This document shows, piece after piece, positions 60,794-64,000 of a DNA stretch of 64,000 bases; the stretch's first letter is position 1; each line of letters begins with the position of its first letter. The notes beneath the pieces are model-generated. The model ran no database searches. It was not told where the DNA came from and saw nothing but the letters and a program-made list of their open reading frames with translations. Origin of the DNA: CAMAVH01 sp036500145 (GTDB lineage Bacteria; Pseudomonadota; Alphaproteobacteria; SMXQ01). The stretch spans positions 19,017-83,016 of the forward strand of contig DASYCO010000078.1 in assembly GCA_036500145.1 (NCBI GenBank), given 5' to 3'. The translations under genes were made by a program, and so were the position numbers.

Positions 60794-60811
60794 ACTTGGA
60801 CGCGTCCAAGT
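60794..60811. promoter_or_regulatory. Perfect 18-bp palindrome
   Basis: ACTTGGACGCGTCCAAGT equals its own reverse complement over all 18 bases. It lies in the non-coding stretch between the membrane protein and tRNA-Gln, 48 bp from the tRNA 3' end. A shorter palindrome, TTGCTAAGCAA, sits at 60767-60777. Either could be an operator; the function is not known. Confidence 0.4.
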
Positions 60812-60858
60812 CCTCGACCGGACGTGGGCGAACAATTCAAAATTACAACTTGTTGAAT

Positions 60859-60932
60859 TGGCTGGGGGACTAGGATTCGAACCTAGACTAGCGGAGTCAG
60901 AGTCCGCGGTCCTACCGTTAGACGATCCCCCA
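60859..60932 (-). tRNA. tRNA-Gln (anticodon CTG)
   Basis: The minus strand folds into a tRNA. The 7-bp acceptor stem TGGGGGA pairs with TCCCCCA, with G73 and an encoded CCA. The anticodon loop CTCTGAC sits on a GCGGA/TCCGC stem, giving anticodon CTG for CAG, glutamine. The T-arm GGTTCGAATCC is canonical. It is a housekeeping tRNA next to the conserved Ppx-RlmE block. Confidence 0.97.
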
Positions 60933-61151
60933 GCAGGGGCCCGCCGGCGAGCCGGTCGGGCAGGGGCCTCAGATCAGGCCCCCGACGGAAGGCCGGCGTT
61001 CTAGCATAGTTGTTCGGCCTTGGGTAGTCCGGAACGCGCTGTCCGGGGCAGATGGTGAACGCCCAAAAAGCTTGCCCGTTCCGCCACATAGGGGCGGCTT
61101 GGGGCCTCAACGCCCCTTCGCGGCGGCGGGCCCTTGGGATAGCATCGGGCC

Positions 61152-62321
61152 ATGTCGAGACGGCGGCCCCCTCATTCCTCCCGCTCGGCGTTCGGCCCTG
61201 CCTCCGGCGGCGCCGCAACGCCTGGCGCGGGCATGTCCGCGATGCCATCGGGCGGGGCCCGCCATCGCCACCGGACGCCTGTCGCCGGGCCTGGCGCGCG
61301 CGGCCTGCCGGCGCCCACCTTCGCCGCCCTCGACCTCGGCACCAATAACTGCCGCCTGCTGGTGGCGCGCCCCGGCCTCGTGGGCAGCGCCCTGGAGGGG
61401 GCTTCGCCCTTCGTCGTGGTGGACGCCTTCTCGCGCATCGTGCGCCTGGGCGAGGGGCTGAGCCAGAGCGGCGCCCTGTCGCCTTCCGCCATGGCCCGGG
61501 CCATCGAGGCGCTCAAGGTCTGCGCCGCCAAGCTGGAGCGCCGCCAGGTCACCGTCGCCCGCCATGTCGCCACCGAGGCCTGCCGGCGCGCCGCCAACTG
61601 CGACGAATTCCTCGCCCGCGTGAAGGACGAGACCGGCCTCGAAATCGAGACCATCACGACCGGCGAGGAGGCCGCCCTGGCGCTCGCCGGCTGCGCCCCC
61701 TTGCTCGACCGCGCCCAGCCGGAAGCCCTGGTCTTCGACATCGGCGGCGGCAGCACCGAGCTGATGTGGGCCAGGCTCGACGCAGCCGGCGGCGAGCCGG
61801 AGCTGGTCGACTTCCTCTCGCTGCCCTTCGGCGTGATGAACCTGGCCGAGCGCGCCGACTGCGATTGCCTGTCGCTGGAGGCCTTCGAGGGCCTCGTCGC
61901 CCAGGTGCGCGAACGGATCCAGGCCTTCGAGGCGCGCCACGACATCTGCGCCCGCATCGCCGAGGGCAGCCTGCAGATGCTCGGCACCTCGGGCACCGTC
62001 ACCACCCTGGCCGGCATCCGCATGGGGCTGGCCTGCTACGACCGCTCGCGGGTCGACGGCTGCCATCTCGACTTCGCCGAGCTGCGGGCCGTCACCAGCC
62101 ACTTGCTGGCGCTCGACTGCAAGGCCCGCGCCCTGGAGCCCTGCATCGGCCCGTCGCGCGCCGACCTGGTGCTGGCGGGCTGCGCCATCCTGGAGGCGAT
62201 CTGCCGCACCTGGCCGGTGGGAAGGCTGCGCGTCGCCGACCGTGGCGTGCGCGAAGGCATTCTGCTAACTCTCATGCGCGGCGGCGTCCCTTCGGCGCGG
62301 CCCAGCGTTTCTGCAGAGTAA
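61152..62321 (+). CDS. Ppx/GppA phosphatase family protein
   Basis: The 389-residue protein has the ASKHA-fold signature of exopolyphosphatase/pppGpp phosphohydrolase: AALDLGTNNCRLLVARPG (around residue 57), RHVATEACRRAANCDEFLAR, TGEEAALALAG, LVFDIGGGSTELMW and LGTSGTVTTLAGI. It hydrolyses polyphosphate or pppGpp. The first 50 residues are a low-complexity, arginine-rich extension, so a later start such as ATG 61233 is possible. It lies 5 bp before the RlmE gene, an arrangement that recurs in alphaproteobacteria. Confidence 0.92.
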   Translation: MSRRRPPHSSRSAFGPASGGAATPGAGMSAMPSGGARHRHRTPVAGPGARGLPAPTFAALDLGTNNCRLLVARPGLVGSALEGASPFVVVDAFSRIVRLGEGLSQSGALSPSAMARAIEALKVCAAKLERRQVTVARHVATEACRRAANCDEFLARVKDETGLEIETITTGEEAALALAGCAPLLDRAQPEALVFDIGGGSTELMWARLDAAGGEPELVDFLSLPFGVMNLAERADCDCLSLEAFEGLVAQVRERIQAFEARHDICARIAEGSLQMLGTSGTVTTLAGIRMGLACYDRSRVDGCHLDFAELRAVTSHLLALDCKARALEPCIGPSRADLVLAGCAILEAICRTWPVGRLRVADRGVREGILLTLMRGGVPSARPSVSAE

Positions 62322-62326
62322 GTTTC

Positions 62327-63076
62327 ATGACCGACAAATCCGGCTCTAAACGAGGCGCGGCGAAGGCCGGCGGCCTCAAGGTGCGCGTGCGCACCGCCAA
62401 GGGCCGCAAGCTCTCCTCCACGCGCTGGCTCGAGCGCCAGCTCAACGACCCCTACGTCCACGCCGCCAAGCGCGAGGGCTACCGCTCGCGCGCCGCCTAC
62501 AAGCTCGCTGAGCTGGACGAGAAGTACAAGCTGCTGAAGCCCGGCATGGTGGTGGTCGACCTCGGCGCGGCGCCCGGCGGCTGGACCCAGGTGTCCGTCG
62601 CCAAGGTCAACGCGCTCGGCGACAAGGCCGGCCCGCGCGGCATGGTGGTCGGCATCGACCTCACGCCGGTCGAGCCGATCACCGGCGCCACCCTGCTGAC
62701 CCAGGACTTCCTCGCCGAGGAAGCGCCCGACATGCTGAAGGCGATTTTGGCCGGCGCCAACAGCCAAGAAGGGAGCGGCGGGCAGGCGCGCGCCGACGTG
62801 GTGCTGAGCGACATGGCGGCGCCCGCCACCGGCCATCCGCAGACCGACCACATCCGCATCATCGCGCTCTGCGACGCGGCGGCCGAGTTCGCCGGCGAAG
62901 TGCTGGCCCCCGGCGGCATCTTCCTCGCCAAGGTGCTGCGCGGCGGCACCGAGCGCAGCCTGCTGGAGAAGCTCAAGCGCGACTTCGCCGTGGTGCGCCA
63001 CGCCAAGCCGCCGGCCAGCCGCGCCGACTCGGCGGAAATCTACGTCGTCGCCACGGGCTTCCGCGGCAAGAACTAG
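62327..63076 (+). CDS. rlmE: 23S rRNA (uridine-2552-2'-O)-methyltransferase
   Basis: The 249-residue protein matches RlmE/RrmJ/FtsJ: REGYRSRAAYKLAELDEKYK with the first catalytic lysine, VVVDLGAAPGGWTQVSVAKV for SAM, DVVLSDMAAPATGHPQTDH with the catalytic aspartate, IFLAKVLRGG with the second lysine and SAEIYVVATGF with the glutamate (K-D-K-E tetrad). It methylates U2552 in the A-loop of 23S rRNA during late 50S assembly. The ATG at 62327 follows GAGTAAG, and it is cotranscribed with the Ppx/GppA gene. Confidence 0.96.
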   Translation: MTDKSGSKRGAAKAGGLKVRVRTAKGRKLSSTRWLERQLNDPYVHAAKREGYRSRAAYKLAELDEKYKLLKPGMVVVDLGAAPGGWTQVSVAKVNALGDKAGPRGMVVGIDLTPVEPITGATLLTQDFLAEEAPDMLKAILAGANSQEGSGGQARADVVLSDMAAPATGHPQTDHIRIIALCDAAAEFAGEVLAPGGIFLAKVLRGGTERSLLEKLKRDFAVVRHAKPPASRADSAEIYVVATGFRGKN

Positions 63077-63148
63077 CCTGCAGGCGCGTTGGCCCTCTAA
63101 GTGCGCCTACAGGCGCATGGACTTTCTAGGTGCGCCTACAGGCGCACC
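63077..63148. repeat. 29-bp tandem repeat, two and a half units
   Basis: Two 29-bp units (63077-63105 and 63106-63134) and part of a third (from 63135) each begin with CCTRCAGGCGC and end with CTARGTGCG. Within them, TGCGCC and GGCGCA can pair around TACA. The array starts directly after the RlmE stop and its last part overlaps the stop of the convergent baeRF gene. It may act as a bidirectional terminator. There are no spacers, so it is not CRISPR. Confidence 0.7.
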
Positions 63149-63594
63149 ACGCCATCCAGATGCCCGGGCAGGTCGGCCAGCTGGTGGCGCGTCAGGTCCT
63201 TGGGCAGCTCGGCGCTGACCTTGGCACGCGTGCCGGCGGCCAGGCTGCTGCGCAGCTCGCCGAGCGTCTCGGGCGGCGCCACCATCACCAGGTCGTCGAA
63301 GTCGCCGTCGGTCGCCGCCACGTCGAGCAGGCTGGCGATGTGATGGGCGAACTTCTGCTTCTCGAACTGATGCCAGTCGGTGCGCGGCTCGATGGCGGCG
63401 CGCGCCGCCGTGCCGCCGGCCGGGAAGGCGCGGCCAGGCCGGTCGCTGACCAGCTCGGAGTTCTTCGGCACGGGATTGTCGTGGGCGGTGCCGGGGACGG
63501 GCACCAGGCCGGTGTTGGGGCCGTGGTTGGCGAGGATGCGGGCCCGCGCGCCGTCGGCGATCAGCACCCAGGTGGTCTTTTTCGGCATGAGCAT
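63136..63594 (-). CDS. Host-attachment protein / baeRF12-like protein
   Basis: The 152-residue protein matches the family annotated as required for attachment to host cells, which has an archaeo-eukaryotic release-factor-like (baeRF) fold: TTWVLIADGARARILANHG at the start, the RTDWHQFEKQKFAHHIASLL core and DLVMVAPPETLGELRSSL. The family is widespread in alphaproteobacteria and is linked by domain studies to ribosome-associated roles; direct evidence is limited. AAGGGA precedes the ATG ending at 63594. It is divergent from guaB. Confidence 0.88.
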   Translation of the reverse strand: MLMPKKTTWVLIADGARARILANHGPNTGLVPVPGTAHDNPVPKNSELVSDRPGRAFPAGGTAARAAIEPRTDWHQFEKQKFAHHIASLLDVAATDGDFDDLVMVAPPETLGELRSSLAAGTRAKVSAELPKDLTRHQLADLPGHLDGVVRL

Positions 63595-63817
63595 GTGAAG
63601 GTCCCTTTTTCGGTTGTTCTTGCTCCCCCGAGAGGCCGGCGCAGGTTCGGAAACAGCCTCGGCCCGACCCCTTATTCTGTACGTGGGAAGCCTGCGGCGA
63701 AAGGAAAAGCGCTAAAACGCGGGTTTCCCAGGAACCGCCGGAGAACCCCTGGTTTCCCCCGCGAAATCGGGCTTTTTCGGCCCTTCGCGCTTTCTGGCAC
63801 CGCGCTTGCAATCGCGC

Positions 63818-63845
63818 TTGGATTCGTCGGGCCGATCTGTATTAT
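63818..63845 (+). promoter_or_regulatory. Candidate guaB promoter
   Basis: TTGGAT (63818-63823) and TATTAT (63840-63845) are 16 bp apart, close to sigma-70 -35 and -10 consensus. They end 28 bp before the guaB ATG. Transcription would begin near 63852. The upstream minus-strand gene is divergent. Confidence 0.55.
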
Positions 63846-63873
63846 GCGGCGCCAACCTAAGTTAGAGGGCGGC

Positions 63874-64000
63874 ATGCAGATCCGGGAAGCCTACACGTTC
63901 GACGACGTTCTTTTGGCCCCAGCTGCGTCCAGCGTCCTGCCCGCCCAGGTCGACACAAAAACCCGCCTCACCAAGACCATCGAACTCGGCATTCCGCTGC
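63874..64000 (+). CDS. guaB: IMP dehydrogenase, N-terminal part (runs off the window)
   Basis: The 42 visible residues (MQIREAYTFDDVLLAPAASS, then VLPAQVDTKTRLTKTIELG) match the start of IMP dehydrogenase. GuaB oxidises IMP to XMP with NAD+ in guanine nucleotide synthesis. FDDVLLAP and the TRLT motif are characteristic. GAGGG lies five bases before ATG 63874. The rest of the gene, including the catalytic cysteine loop, is outside the window. Confidence 0.93.
   Translation, partial: MQIREAYTFDDVLLAPAASSVLPAQVDTKTRLTKTIELGIPL

Noticed and set aside
60777..61004. A plus-strand 75-codon frame containing the text GLGFEPRLAESESAVLPLDD.
   Set aside because: This is the classic artefact of translating the strand opposite to tRNA-Gln. 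The tRNA on the minus strand explains the sequence.
63077..63148. Repeats resembling a minimal CRISPR array.
   Set aside because: The 29-bp units are contiguous with no spacers, and no cas gene is in the window.

Overview
The window is a GC-rich, densely coded bacterial chromosome segment. It has no insertion sequence, phage gene or CRISPR array that I can recognise. The conserved block at the right edge (tRNA-Gln, Ppx/GppA, RlmE, host-attachment/baeRF protein, guaB), the FGE/DUF202/DUF1622 group at the left edge, and the Bug- and TAXI-type binding proteins point to an alphaproteobacterium, probably Rhodospirillales- or Hyphomicrobiales-like. I cannot name the genus.

Layout. (1) 1-5.3 kb, plus strand: a tight run of small membrane proteins, a DUF202 protein, an intact formylglycine-generating-enzyme homologue, a DUF1622 protein and an MltF-like lytic transglycosylase. 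(2) 5.3-7.6 kb, minus strand: an outer-membrane beta-barrel and an exported methyltransferase-like protein. (3) 7.7-26.4 kb: a glycan or glycoprotein modification locus. It holds a WcbI protein, four methyltransferase genes (one with two methyltransferase domains), rfbC and rfbD, a 1,832-residue TPR + GT41-like + GT2 + GT4-like fusion, a TPR/beta-barrel outer-membrane protein, a FecR-domain protein, a GT4 enzyme, an FkbH-like enzyme with its own acyl carrier protein, and a hexapeptide acyltransferase. No flippase, polymerase or glycan ABC exporter is present. (4) 26.6-38.2 kb, plus strand: a type I secretion ATPase and adaptor, a sensor kinase/response regulator pair, and a 2,048-residue RTX protein with an animal-type haem peroxidase domain, which is the obvious secretion substrate. 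No TolC gene is in view. (5) 38.3-45.8 kb: an ICMT-like methyltransferase, a YciI-like protein, an MFS transporter, a Bug-type binding protein, an isochorismatase-fold protein lacking its catalytic cysteine, a dienelactone hydrolase, a YchJ/SEC-C protein, and a LysR regulator with two DNA-binding domains. (6) 45.8-58.4 kb: a catabolic/uptake region. A minus-strand operon (TauD-like dioxygenase, FMN 2-hydroxyacid oxidase, TPP decarboxylase-like enzyme, PNPOx-like protein) and a plus-strand operon (ACMSD-type amidohydrolase plus a complete ABC importer) face outward from a central three-gene unit (SnoaL-like, ABM-like, TAXI-like without signal peptide). (7) 58.4-64 kb: a polytopic membrane protein of unknown function, then the conserved housekeeping block.

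The most interesting signal is a 79-bp element at 50433-50511 that recurs in inverted orientation at 53028-53106 with about six mismatches. Each copy lies upstream of one of the two outward operons. Each carries two ATAAGCA heptamers exactly 21 bp apart, followed by a TTGCC/GGCAA dyad. It looks like a duplicated operator/promoter that ties both operons into one regulon, and the double-HTH LysR protein 5 kb away is a candidate regulator. This would link uptake (ABC importer), a hydrolase or decarboxylase, a dioxygenase, and a mandelate-like oxidation/decarboxylation pair into one pathway of unknown substrate.

The second notable item is the glycosylation locus with its multi-module glycosyltransferase and many decorating enzymes. 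The third is the two-component-linked RTX peroxidase secretion locus.
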